Assembly (NCBI RefSeq): GCF_009602425.1
Contig: NW_022260135.1
Location: 124,557 to 188,556 of the forward strand
DNA: 64,000 bases
From: Actinia tenebrosa
Lineage: Eukaryota; Cnidaria; Anthozoa; Actiniaria; Actiniidae
Direction of reading: 5' to 3'
The notes under the pieces were generated by a model. It did no database searches, had not been told where the DNA came from, and saw only the letters and a list, made by a program, of their open reading frames with translations. The position numbers were made by a program, and so were the translations under genes. Below, piece by piece: positions 42,201 to 53,686 of this stretch (position 1 is the stretch's first letter; each line of letters opens with the position of its first letter).

Positions 42201-45200
42201 TGCATCTTAGTGTATGCGCTAGGTTTATTCAAACGTTCAAAAGTTGTCGTATAGACCGATGAAATGTCCTGGCCAGGCGGGTACATCGCAGGGGCACACT
42301 CCTGTGCAATAGAAGCAGCTCAGGGTTTGTGGTCTCTCCCGCGGGCATTGGCTCTATCAAGGTACGGTAATACGGGTAACAAAGTCGCGCAACTTTGCGC
42401 GAAGTAGAAACTCTCACTATTCTTTGTGTCAATGCAAATTTATTGTGCGTAGAGTGTAATACGAACTCTGCAACTTGCAACGCGACGATGTTAGCCGACA
42501 AGTGCCGAGATTTTTTCATACTTACTTAATACGTTCTTCCAGATTGCCTTTTCTTCGTCTTTCATCCTTTTCCAAGAAAAAAAAATCGTAATCGTTTTGT
42601 GACAACTTGAGCACAGAGAATTATCATTACTGAATTTATTTGACTTTACTGAAATGCTCTGGTTTTTTTTTGTTTTTTTGTTGTTTTTGTTTTTGTTTTT
42701 TTCGTTGTTGTTGTTATTTTGTTTTGTTTATTTATTTATTTATTTATTTATTTTTTTTGGATAAGCTTTTACTTATTGTTTATTTTTTTGTTGTCACCTC
42801 CGTCGCCTCTTTTGCAAATATTAAATTCATAATTTTCGAAAGTATACCTCCTCAGAGTTATCAGTAAAGAAAGAAATAATCATCAATGGGGCGAATAAGA
42901 AAACACTATACGCTAATTTCAAAAGAATAACAATAAGACTCAGTTTATCGTACTTACGTATACATCCTTTTTCGCAGTATCTTTGTCATAACTAAATAAA
43001 AAATACAGAACTGTTTAAAAAAATTCGAAAATCTTTAAAAGGGGAAATTAAAAAGGTCTCGCAAAGTCTTATAAAGACATTTCATAAAACATTTAAAGAA
43101 TGCAGTAACATACTTTTAAAGAGAGGTTAATGAATCTTTTTTTCCCTTCCTTCCTTCCTTCCTTCCTTCCTTCTTTTCTTCTTCTCAGTTTTTCTATGTA
43201 CATTATTAATCAATTTCTTCTTTCGTTCCAGTGTTCCTCCATATTCATTTGCTCGTTTATTCATTTACTTATTCATTTATTCATTTCATTTATTTACATA
43301 CTTCTGTTCCTCCACTTGTAGTGTTCTCTTCTTCTGTGCCTCCATGTTTACACCAATAGACAGCTCAGCCATCTTTTTCTTCAGTTTGAACTCCTCCTCC
43401 TAATACATTAGATTAAGAGCGTTCTTGTGATTAAAACTAACACTCTAACACAGGCCCTATTTCAATTAGCCAAAACGTAGGTTATAGTTTTCCGTGGAAT
43501 AAGTAGGGCCCTGGATACGAGTGAAACGACAAATGTTATAATTTCCAGGGAAGTTTTTCGCAAACGAAAGGGGAAGGTTTTAGTGCGCAGTAACATCTTT
43601 TCCCATACTAGTCTCTTATATTTCCCAATCTAAGCCCCCCTCCCTCCTCCCCCCCCCCCCCTACTTTTTAGGGTGGTCGGCGGTCCTTGTTTTAGCGAGA
43701 TGTTTACAATATCCATTGACATGCCCTCAAAGAGGAAATTCTTCTTCAGCCACCAGCATTCCAGAACCTCCGCTCCTCCACTATGCTTAGCCCAGAGCTT
43801 CAAATCCCAGGCCTCAGTTCCAGGGCGTTCCGCATCCCGCGCGTTCCATTATTAACAAATCTATGCTAAGAAATCCGGTTAGTAGCCAATGAATTACCTC
43901 CTTTCGCTTCAAATTAGCTTCATATTCAGTAGTCAGCCTCTTCACTTCATTCCTCGTCAACTCCAATTGCTTGGCAACTTTGTAGTAATCAAATTCAGTC
44001 GAGGTTCTACAAAACAAAATTAAACGCATTACACCTAGTGTAGAATCTATTAACTGTTCAACCCCAAGAACCGCGGAGCATGCAAGCTTAAAAGTAGTGG
44101 AGTGGCAAAATTTTTTCCTTGCTTTCAGCATTCGTACCCTTTTTTTGGTAGCATCTGCCCCTCAGCCCCACTCCCATAAAAATCTCGTTGCTACACGGAA
44201 GCGAGTTGAACGTCATCGGTCATTGTGGTCAGCGGTTATTTTCCCGCCTTTCTTCAAATCTTTCAAATCGTGAGTTTGCTCGACGTGTTTGTATATTATT
44301 TTATTTTAAAAAAAACCTCACCATAAGCTGTTTAGTTTAATAAATAAGCTATACTTATCGGATTGTTATCTTCTGTGTTGGATGGTTTATAGAACAAAGT
44401 CGTTTGAACTCGGAATTATGGACAAACTATCAAGTTTATGGAAGGTAAGCTTTAAATACCCCGGACTTAGCTCACAGCTCTTTTACTTTTTACGTGTGAC
44501 GTGTAGTGCTACTTAATATTATCTATTTATCCTTTTAAAAGCACTTGAACTAGTAATCCAAATGTGTAAAATTCAAGTTTGTAGTTTAAACTAGGCCCTG
44601 ACAAACGAAAATTTGAGCCAACATTTGAAACAACAAATTTACCTTTGACGCAACATTTAGCACAACATTTAGCCAAATTTGACTCAACCTTTGACACAAC
44701 ATTTATGTTTGGTCAAATGTTGGGACTGTTTGTCAGGGCGTTTAGTAAGGTATTAGTTAGTCAACGTGGGATTATTTATTATGTTGCACAAGGAGGAGAA
44801 TGTATAGGGGTGGCGAATTTTATATATCATCACCCCCCATCCCCCATCCCCTTCAATACTTCCTTCTTCATCATAAAAACATGGAGGCCATTTTGGTGCC
44901 ATTAACAATGGCCTGCATTTAGCCCGTATAATTTCTCTCAAGAGAAATTATACTGGCTGAACGCAGGCTACATTAACAATGGATGCTAATGAGAAATCTT
45001 TTGTTAAATGGCACCAACTCTCCCCCGAGAGGCTGCGATAACATAATGTGCAATAGAAGAATTGAAGACATATATTATATTGATATATCAATCGTCCACA
45101 GACAGACAACTACTATATTATATTGATATATCAATCTTCCACAGACAGACAACTACTGCCCCTGGACATAAAATAAACAATCCCTTATGAACAGTACTAA

Positions 45201-47730
45201 AATATCTTACAAGAATAGAAAGGATTTTCTCTCCTTGTCCCTCATCTTTAATCCTGCTGAAAGGTTTCGTTCAATCCTGACTTTAGTAGACTGTTGAAGA
45301 AATAAAAAATAAACATTGCAAAATAAAATATAAATAAATATTAAATAAATAAATTAAATCAATAAACCTATGGCCCTCATTCCATGAGTGAATGACTGAA
45401 TTAGAATTTTAGGAATCGGAAAACTCCTTGAAAAAAAAAGGTCATATAAATGTAGAAGTAGAGTATGCCCCTACCCTGTCCTCCTGGATAGCATGCTGCT
45501 GCTTGATCTTTTCTATCTCTGTGTTATTATCACTCAACTTCTTTTCTTCTCCTCTTTTCTTTTTATAAATATCTGGATGAAAATATCATACAAAGTCATA
45601 TTTATTTCATTAATTATAGTACTTGATGGGTGAATCAATTGATAAAACCTTTCTAACTTTACCCTAAGAAGATATAATAGACTCTAAACACTTTTCTTAG
45701 TCATAATTTAATTTAACTTCATCATCCTCTATTCTTTTTTCATTGACCTATGTACTCCATTTATTTTAGTTTCATGTGTAAATAGATGTAGACTCCCTCA
45801 ATAAGTTTTTGTTCTTGAGGTTAATATTATGTGATTCAACATGGTTAAATAAAAATAGAATAAAAAATTTAAAAATCCTTCGAATGCCTATTAATAGTCA
45901 AGAGTGTTACATGTATGAACTTACTATTCTCATAATCCAGCATGATTCGACGCAGATGTTGCTGTTTTTTGATGATATCACCCTCACTTCTTTTGAGCTC
46001 TCTTTCTTCTTGTTTGTGTTGAAGCATAACATCCTATTTATAATAATAATAACATGTAACAAAGTTAAAATTTTTGAGCTGCATAAAAAAATGACATTTG
46101 AACCCTAAACTTGTTCTGGTTATTTTAGGATAAATTTTAATATAGTTTTTAAAACTTTGTATAAGTTTTAATGATATTTACTTAAGACAATATTGCATGC
46201 CAAGTGGTTTAACATAAAATCCTTTAAAAAGGGAATCATTCAGTGTTTTTAGTTGACATTACATCCAATATTTTATACATATAACTTGTTTTTTTGTTAA
46301 CAACATATTGTGACAAATAGGCAAAACATAGACATAGTATTGGAAAGAAATTGGAATTGCTGAAAATGGTGAATATTTGATTTTTTACCTCAACTACTCT
46401 CATTCTCTTCCTATGATCCTTCTCATTCTGTTGTGCTCTGAGCGTTACATGGAGCAAACCATCCGTCTTGGAGCTTCCTGGACGTAGAAATAAACTTGGT
46501 GCTTTGGTTTGGTTTGCTTTACCACTGCTGATTGGCTGGGTGGAAATCTTTGGTCTGTTAAAAGGGGGAAAATGATTAGATTGTTGAAAGTTGTGTGTAA
46601 GGCTTAATTAGCAAAAATCCTCAATTAAAGTCCCATAATTACCTACTGTTATTTATCACACAACATAGAAAATACAGCGAATCAGAATGCAGAAAAGCTG
46701 TCATATATTTGTCGGTATTCCAGTCTTCCTTGCCATCATACACTGAGCTCTTAGTTGTTATTTATCATGGCACGCCATTGAATATCCCACTTGTCCTACC
46801 GTATTTCTTTGTATATACACTTGTCCAAAGGGTCGTATGTACACATGATACAATTAGTGATGCATGGAATATTCAATGGTAATTGCCACTCGAAAGGATT
46901 GTATAACTAGTATATATATAGCATGCATAATATTCTGGCTTGTAAGCTTACTTTGTAACCGTATCATCCTGCCTATCCCCATTGGATAAGGATCTAAAAG
47001 AAAATAAACAAAAAATAAATAATTGTAACACTTATTAGATTATTCAATAAAAAGTAAACAATCAGAAGCAGTTGCAGATAAATTATTAATACTCAATACA
47101 TTTTGACTAAAAAATATTTTTACCAAATTTAAATCAATTTTTAATTGTATCAGATTCTTGGATAACTGCTATCTGAAAAAGACCCTAGGAAAATAGGGTC
47201 ACACATAGTTAAGGATGCAAGGATGTTTCAATTGTATTATGTGAATATTTGGTGCATCAAAAGGCAAAAATTAATTCAATAGATATGGCTTTTTAACATG
47301 TTTACTTAGACTTCGTGAAGTCATATATAATTTTGATTTTAATATTGTAATCACTGGTAGGGGAAATACAGCAATCGTTCATAGATTAGTAAATGCAGGT
47401 TTGGGACTTGATACCCAGAAATGCTCAACAAAGTTCCGATTCGCTTCCAAACAAAACACTCATATTATATCACTAAACCAATCCTCACGCCTTTATTTAG
47501 CACATATTAACCATTTGATGCATAGCCCAATCTATATTAACCTTTCTTTGCTGCTTTTCAGGCATTAAAAGACGTAAATATTATTGTACTCACTTTAAGA
47601 AGTTAGCGTACTCGTCTCCCTTGACATCGGTCTCTTGTACTGGCGACTTCGATACCTTCTCATTGACTGGTAAGTCAAGATTCGCGTACCTTTTGTGCAG
47701 CAATGGCTGCCTGTGAAATGGAAGCACCAT
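39258..47730 (-). CDS. 561-aa coiled-coil protein, unidentified (17 exons)
   Basis: Exons: 47594-47730, 46952-46993, 46389-46554, 45925-46033, 45475-45572, 45211-45290, 43898-44006, 43302-43399, 42958-42991, 42526-42566, 41822-41922, 41320-41447, 41025-41180, 40489-40638, 40117-40194, 39811-39903, 39258-39323. They sum to 1686 nt and stay in frame to a TAA, giving 561 aa. The ATG (MVLPFHRQPLLHKRYANLDL) has a purine at -3. Residues 1 to about 95 are polar and probably disordered; from there on the protein is a nearly continuous, highly charged coiled coil (for example KLEESEHALYNRLRAAEMQR). There is no signal peptide, membrane segment or catalytic motif. Such proteins are common in cilia, centrosomes and the cytoskeleton, but I do not recognise a named family, so any localisation is a guess. 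Several introns contain dispersed repeats. Confidence 0.8.
39590..39725. repeat. Dispersed repeat copy 2
   Basis: Same sequence and orientation as 38870-39020, in the last intron of the coiled-coil gene. Confidence 0.8.
44595..44739. mobile_element. Hairpin MITE, GCCCTGACAAAC ends
   Basis: Arms GCCCTGACAAACGAAAATTTG and its complement with AACATTTGA repeats inside; about 145 bp. Confidence 0.7.
44878..45015. repeat. Dispersed repeat copy 3, split by a 50-bp hairpin insert
   Basis: Reverse-oriented version of the 38.9 kb repeat. An insert (GCCCGTATAATTTCTCTCAA with its mirror) is bracketed by CATTAACAATGG on both sides. A close relative of the insert is at 38010-38075. Confidence 0.7.
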
Positions 47731-48331
47731 TTTGGGAAATATCCCAACACGATGTTATCGTTTAAGGATCGTATAACATCATTTTTGAACGTCCTGCCGA
47801 AATCGGTGGTTCTTGTTGAGTATCGATTTCGAGAAGACTCTGTTGCTATGGAAACTAATTTGATGCCAAGTGTGTTCTTTGTTGGATAACGAGGGGTCTA
47901 ACAAAGTCACGGTGGCTTTTATTTTATGCCTGTTAAACGCTTATTTTCTTCCGTTTCCGAGAAAATAATTTCCTGTTCTTATATGTTCGTCCTTCCTATT
48001 CAAGTGAGTCAACCGAATAAATTAAACAACAGAATTTGTCTTTGGTTTCCTAACATTTTATATGCGATTTTTTTGTCCTTGTCGGATGGCTCGTAAAAAT
48101 CTCCAGGGAGTGGAGGGTAAGCAGTACAATCGGAGTTAATTATGATACATCTTTTAAGGCCTAGATGAATAGCCGCGAAAGATCTGGCTTTCCGAGTGAG
48201 AATGAATATTAGACTTACATATGATAATGAATAATTGAATGATGAAAGATGAAAGAAAAAAAATCAGAACAAAATCTGATTCCAGGTGGGAATTGAACAC
48301 ATGACTGAACACTTGCTTTCACTGGCAAAAA

Positions 48332-48527
48332 TAATCTTGCAACAAACAGCCCAGCCAACTTGTATTTTTACGAGTTAACGTGAATCGTTTTTAGCAAAGT
48401 AAAAATAGATATATTTTCGTTGTCAGTACCGAAAATATATTTATCTCTACTTTGCTAAAAACGATTCACGTTAACTCGTAAAAATACAAGTTGGCTGGGC
48501 ATTTTGTTGCAAGATTAATTTTATTAC
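48332..48527. mobile_element. Near-perfect hairpin, about 80-bp arms
   Basis: Arms run CAACAAACAGCCCAGCCAAC through AACGATTCACGTTAACTCG with two or three mismatches and a short centre (GTTGTCAGTACCG). High arm identity suggests a recent insertion. Confidence 0.8.
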
Positions 48528-48821
48528 CCGGATAGTTATTATAGATATAATGCCGTAAAAGCTAACTGCTCCCACCTAATTGGGTTGTGTTTGGTGAAGA
48601 AATTGAAGTAAATAGTCGTTAATTAATTATGTAAAAGAAGGAAATATTCGGTGTCTGCTGGTGCCCCTTCGTCTCGTTGAACGGGAGCTAGAGAACCTTT
48701 GAATAACATTAAACAATATTAAACAAGAAATGAATTGTTTTAGGATTAAAACAAAAAAGAATTGAAAGGAAGGAAGAAGGCAGGAAACAAAACGGGTAGG
48801 TGGAATGAAGGGAGGGAGGGA

Positions 48822-48971
48822 NNNNNNNNNNNNNNNNNNNNNNNNNNNNNNNNNNNNNNNNNNNNNNNNNNNNNNNNNNNNNNNNNNNNNNNNNNNNNNN
48901 NNNNNNNNNNNNNNNNNNNNNNNNNNNNNNNNNNNNNNNNNNNNNNNNNNNNNNNNNNNNNNNNNNNNNNN
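48822..48971. other. Assembly gap, 150 unknown bases
   Basis: Unknown bases flanked by GGAGGG and ATGAATGA simple repeats; real length unknown. Confidence 0.98.
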
Positions 48972-49517
48972 ATGAATGAATGAATGAAAGAAAGAAAAAA
49001 TATTCGTTAATCAGCTGAATACTCGATTTTACGATTTTCCAATTGTTAAGAAGCATTTACGGAAATAATTTCGGCGGACGATCTGCTAACTATAATTCAC
49101 TTCACATCCTCTCACTGCACTCTGAACAATTGTCTGGCTCAATTATTGTTGATTTAAGTGATTGAGTCATCCACTACCCTAGTGGTCATCCAATGGTTCA
49201 GTAACCCTAAACCACTTCAAATAATTAAGATCCTTACCATCGACTTTATTTACACTCTCATGACAGAACCGCTCTGGGATAATTTACTCAAAACGCGAAA
49301 AATTTCGGGTCTAAAACACTACGATCAATAACCTGATTTATTTTTACTCCTTTCGAAATTTTAGTCTTTAATGGACTTTATAATTTACGAAGAATTCCTT
49401 ATATTAAGGCGAGTAAAGGGTTTTCGGCCTCACTTTCCTTGTGAGTCGTCGAAAAGGAAACTAAGACGCCAGTGATTCCAATCGAAGTTAGAACTGCCGG
49501 CAGACATCTTAGTAAAG

Positions 49518-50683
49518 ATGACGAATTTTAAAATTCTGGTGGTAGTATTGCTGCTGGTCTTTGTTTTTACTCCTGAGAACGCGAACGGATGGAGACGAAG
49601 ACGACGACGACGCAGTGTTACAGGTTAGTGGGACCGAGTGATGCACTATAGACCCCTTGCGCTGCATGAGTCCCGAGAGAAAGGATAAGAAAAGACAGCC
49701 TATTGTTTTGTCCCCCAAAACAATTCCTCTATTCCTCTAGAAATTAATGCAAGTGTTTATCAGGGGGGTTATTGATATGCCGTTTTGATCGCATAAGTTT
49801 TGGTTCGTAACGATAATTTCTCTATTCGTTAGAATCATCATCAATCATAACGATTATCATCATTCTAATTTCTGTAGTTGTTGTTGTTATTAACTTGTCT
49901 TCTCTTTTATAGTTATTAGAGGCCCACCAGGACCTCCGGGACCTCGAGGACATACAGGACCACGGGGATACCCCGGCCCACGGGGACGAACAGGAGCCCG
50001 GGGATACCCAGGCTCGAGAGGCTACCGGGGATTCACTGGAAGTCCTGGCCTTAGAGGTAATTCCATGGGATCTCTGGCATTACTCTTCCTCACAGCCTTC
50101 CCCATTCCTCTATCTGTGTTGGAAGTTCAGATATCCCGTCAATTGTCTGCAGTAAAAATATTTTTAGTTTTGCGGAGGGTCAGACGTAATATTTGGAAGG
50201 AACGCATCCACAGTTTTTTTTTTGAAAAGAACCATGATCAAAGTGCAGTGGCCACTATATTTGTCAAAGCCCATTACGATTTTCCTAGTCTGCCTCTCAC
50301 ACTCGCACCGCACAAAAAAAAAAAAAAAAAAAAACAAAAAAAAAAAAACAGTACACCAACTGAAACAGCTTTATTAATTCTTTATTTTGTTGATATTTTC
50401 CCCCCAAGGTGCTCCCGGTTTAAGAGGTTTCCCAGGCAAACCCGGAGCCATCGGAAAACTATCCTGCTCCTCCCGCCCGTCCACCTCATCAAGCTTCGTG
50501 AGATGCCCCTTCTTTGACCACCAAGTTGTCTCCTGTTCGTGCCGTTCGTTCAAATCAAACTGCACCACGAGCTACTCCATCTCTGGACGGACCTGTAGAT
50601 GTACCTGCGCGCTTGCCAGACCCATAGCCCTTTGCTGCAGGCTTCTTGGAAGGCCGATATACGGGACAGCAAAGCCACAATAA
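49518..50683 (+). CDS. Secreted collagen-like protein with resistin-like Cys tail, copy 1
   Basis: Exons 49518-49623, 49913-50056 and 50409-50683, joined in phase 1, give 174 aa. Layout: signal peptide (MTNFKILVVVLLLVFVFTPE), a run of six arginines that would suit a furin-type cleavage, 21 uninterrupted Gly-X-Y triplets, then a ten-cysteine tail. The tail spacing is C-x12-C-x9-C-x-C-x6-C-x10-C-x-C-x-C-x8-CC. Resistin/FIZZ proteins have C-x11-C-x8-C-x-C-x3-C-x10-C-x-C-x-C-x9-CC, the same ten-cysteine order including the C-x-C-x-C and final CC. Resistin trimerises through a coiled-coil stalk; here a collagen helix would do that job. Secretion and trimer formation are inferred. It is not a canonical minicollagen, which has polyproline flanks and a CxxxC-type knot. 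The middle exon is purely Gly-X-Y, and its two introns split a glycine codon after the first base. Confidence 0.87.
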
Positions 50684-51490
50684 ATAGACAATAAATAACA
50701 GCATAATAAAAAGTAAAACCTTCATGATATGCAACCAAGAAATATCCTCGACTATTTAGTCTAAATCAATATGTAATTTATTGGGGTAAAATAAATAAAA
50801 CAGAATGAACATCAATTGTCGACCAATTATTTTGCCTTGATTTTCCGAATAAAGAATTTATTAGCAATTTAATAATTTTTTAATTCCTTAATCAAAAAAT
50901 GTTGAACGCACAAGTCCACGGTTGCGCATGCGCCGACAGGCACTTAGGTGTCCTTAGAAATGAACGGCTCTATTTTGATTAGGATCTTTCAAGTGTCCTA
51001 TCGACTGAATTAAAAGCTACATCCTGTCAGACTTTATTAGTTTTGCGTGCTTTATAACGTACGAATTCATATAGGGTCCTGTCAGTTGTTTGATAGTTTG
51101 CGTAACATGCGTGTTTGCTTTTCTAGCTAAAAATCAACATGAGTAATGAAGTGACAAACGATGAGATTTTAGACTTTGGAAGACGTGAAGCTAGAAAAAC
51201 GAAAGTGCTCACCAGACATTAGAGACCTTTAGCACGACGTTCGTGCTAGGTATCGCAAGTCTCAAACAGCATTTCAACGTTTTCCGTCAAATTTTCGACA
51301 TTTAACAAGGCGTCATTACCAAGTTGTTGCTGGAAGATCCGCCATATTGAATTTCATTGAGAAAGAGTTTTTCTCTTTCTGACTGAGAGCCTGTTTCTGG
51401 GCCTGATTCCTAGCGGTTTGAGGTAAACGGTAAACCTGATGCTAAAGGTATCTATTCTCCAAGCCCAATACCTTCGATCATAGCATAGTG

Positions 51491-51812
51491 CACAATCACT
51501 TGCGGGATCTGAAATATTTCATCATTAGAGGCATGAGGTTTTTTTCATTTTTCTGCTCGCAGCCCATTATCGCCTAATTCACTCCGGACACAAAAATCCT
51601 CATTAGTGGATGACTTTACGAGCTGCGCTTTACTGGCAGCTTACCATCATGCACAATCACTTGCAGGATATGAAATATCTCATCATTAGAGGCATGAAGT
51701 TTTTTTATTTTTCTGCTCGCAGCGCATTATCGCCTAATTCACTCCGGACACAAAAATCCTCATTAGTGGATGACTTTACGAGCTGCGCTTTACTGGCAGC
51801 TTACAATCATGA
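51491..51812. repeat. 161-bp tandem duplication, two copies
   Basis: CACAATCACTTGC-start unit, copies 51491-51651 and 51652-51812, only a handful of differences. Confidence 0.9.
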
Positions 51813-51969
51813 GTTAACTATTGCATAAGTATACAGATACAACTGTGGATTCGTCAGATGTATTTGAATTCATGGGCCGTATAGGGGGCGAATCTAGTCG
51901 GAAGATTGTTTGAATTAAAGAGGGACTTTAAAATATGGAGTTTTCATTTTGATTGCTTTTATCATTCAG

Positions 51970-52337
51970 TGATATTACCAGTAGTCCTAAACCACTTTCA
52001 ATTTAGATAACCCATTAGATTTATTTGCTAACAATTTTCTTCCATTACGGATCGGCTCTGAATGAACTTCGTTATTAAACGTGAAAAAGTTCGAGTAAAA
52101 ACCAAAATCGATCAATACATTTACCTTGGCTGTTTACTGACCAGTAAATTACTGCACGTCGGTCCTTCGCCTTTTAATGGCCCGCCTAATGGTCAAGGCA
52201 AACTTTTCTCGGCTTATATTTTATAAATGAGAGTGGATAGATTTTTTCCTCACTTTTTTGCCAATTCCAGTGAAAGAAAGACACTAAGAGCTCTACATAT
52301 AGTCTTTGGCTCGATATAAGGTGATTTTAGAATTAAG
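51970..52337 (+). promoter_or_regulatory. Upstream region shared by both collagen-resistin genes
   Basis: Blocks such as CCTAAACCACTT, ATTTATTTGC/CTTTATTTAC and CGATCAATA occur in the same order at about 49205-49350 before copy 1. AGATGACGAATTT spans both start codons. Conserved non-coding blocks could be promoter elements, but simple descent from one duplication is enough to explain them. Confidence 0.5.
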
Positions 52338-53686
52338 ATGACGAATTTCAAGATTTTTGTGGGGATGGTGTTTCTGGTGTTCATCTTTTCGCCTGAAGAC
52401 TTTGGAGCGCACGGTAAGTGTACTAATCCAATGACTATTGCTTTGATACAACATTTACAGGTTGTTACTAAACTTTTTTTTTGTATATTTCAGGTACAAG
52501 GGGGCCACCAGGTCCTCGTGGGCCCCCCGGATATCGCGGTTCCCGGGGTTTACCAGGTCTCCAAGGACTACGGGGACTACGAGGATTGAAAGGGGCAAGA
52601 GGACACGTGGGATTGACAGGACGTCCTGGTTCTAGAGGTGAGATTGGTATCTATGCTAGGACAAGGCTTTGAGATGATATTGCATGCTGCTGCTGCTGCT
52701 GCTACTGTTCAGTGTTAACCTTTCTGTCGTCATTATAGACTTTCGCAAAGTCCGACGCCCTTTGTTGCGCAAAAAAAAAAAAAATCGCTCGGCTGCAAAC
52801 AAGAGAGGGCGACTCTGGGCAAGTCTGTCGTAATTGTTGCTTTTGCTGTTATCATTACTTTAGGCCCGTTTATAAGGTCGATTTTTGCGGCGATATGTGA
52901 AAATATTATTTTTTCTTCTTCTTATGCTTCTAAAGAAACATTTGCCAGGCAATCTTGGTGTCCGGAATAAAACTTCACATGTTAATCCGGCTTTTTCCAT
53001 ACTTGAGTTCGACCAAATAGCCGCAAAAATCGCACCTCGAATCGCTGCAAAATTGCCGTTGTAGACAGGCTTTTAGTTCTGTCGCTGCTGTTTTATATTG
53101 TCCATGTCGTCGTACTTGTTGCTTCTATTGTTACTGTTTTTAATGCTGTTGCTACTGCTGACTACTATGATTGAGTTTTTTATACATTATCAAAGTTGTG
53201 CATCTTTAACTCTTTGAAAAACACACTCGTGCGAATTAATATCTATAAATTGAACTTAATAGCGCATGATTTATACTGACTAATAGATATACATAAATGC
53301 GGAATATGTGTTATTCTTTCTTAGACTTCGATTCACAAAATAATTGCCATTTCATGCAAAAGATTTGTTTATTTACGTCAGTTTTCTAACATCAATATAT
53401 TTCTTTAACAGGTCTTCGTGGTGACAGTGGCATACCCGGGACGCCTGGTCCCCTCCAGAAGCTAAAATGTGGTTTTTATAAATCCCATTCGAACATCAAG
53501 TACTCCAGCTTCGTCAGATGTCCTTTCCTGGATCACTTGATTCTGTCGTGTTCTTGTTGGTCCCCTAGTAGCAACTGCTCTGAACAGTATTCTATTAAGG
53601 GGAATTTGTGTAGCTGTGTGTGTAAAAGGGCGCGTGCTACTGCTGTGTGCTGTAGAGTCGCAACGAAAAATATGGGAAAGAAGTAG
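52338..53686 (+). CDS. Secreted collagen-like protein with resistin-like Cys tail, copy 2
   Basis: Exons 52338-52413, 52494-52637 and 53412-53686 give 164 aa. The signal peptide [20 protein letters not shown] is close to copy 1, but the polyarginine segment is missing. It has 21 Gly-X-Y triplets, then the tail C-x16-C-x9-C-x-C-x6-C-x10-C-x-C-x-C-x8-CC, and ends VATKNMGKK. Middle and last exons are the same lengths as in copy 1 (144 and 275 nt), so the pair arose by tandem duplication about 2.8 kb apart. Shared blocks in the tail are [12 protein letters not shown] and CCR. The intron after the Gly-X-Y exon is longer (774 nt). Function is unknown; an extracellular matrix or mucus component, or a secreted ligand, are both open. 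Confidence 0.87.

Larger units (their letters stand above)
47731..49517. other. Intergenic, divergent promoters
   Basis: The coiled-coil gene (minus) and the collagen-resistin pair (plus) are transcribed away from this 1.8 kb. It holds the 48.33 kb hairpin and a gap in a GGAA/ATGA repeat. From about 49190 the sequence resembles the upstream region of the second collagen gene. Confidence 0.7.
50684..52337. other. Intergenic between the two collagen-resistin genes
   Basis: About 1.65 kb. Contains the 161-bp tandem duplication (51491-51812) and, from about 51970, sequence similar to the upstream of copy 1. No other gene recognised. Confidence 0.75.

Noticed and set aside
50065-50517. 150-aa open frame on the plus strand
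   Set aside because: It reads through the intron of collagen-resistin copy 1 including a poly-A run; splice signals and frame support the three-exon model.
49518-53686. Canonical cnidarian minicollagens
   Set aside because: There are no polyproline flanks, no N-terminal cysteine-rich domain and no CxxxCxxxC knot; the cysteine tail follows the resistin spacing instead.
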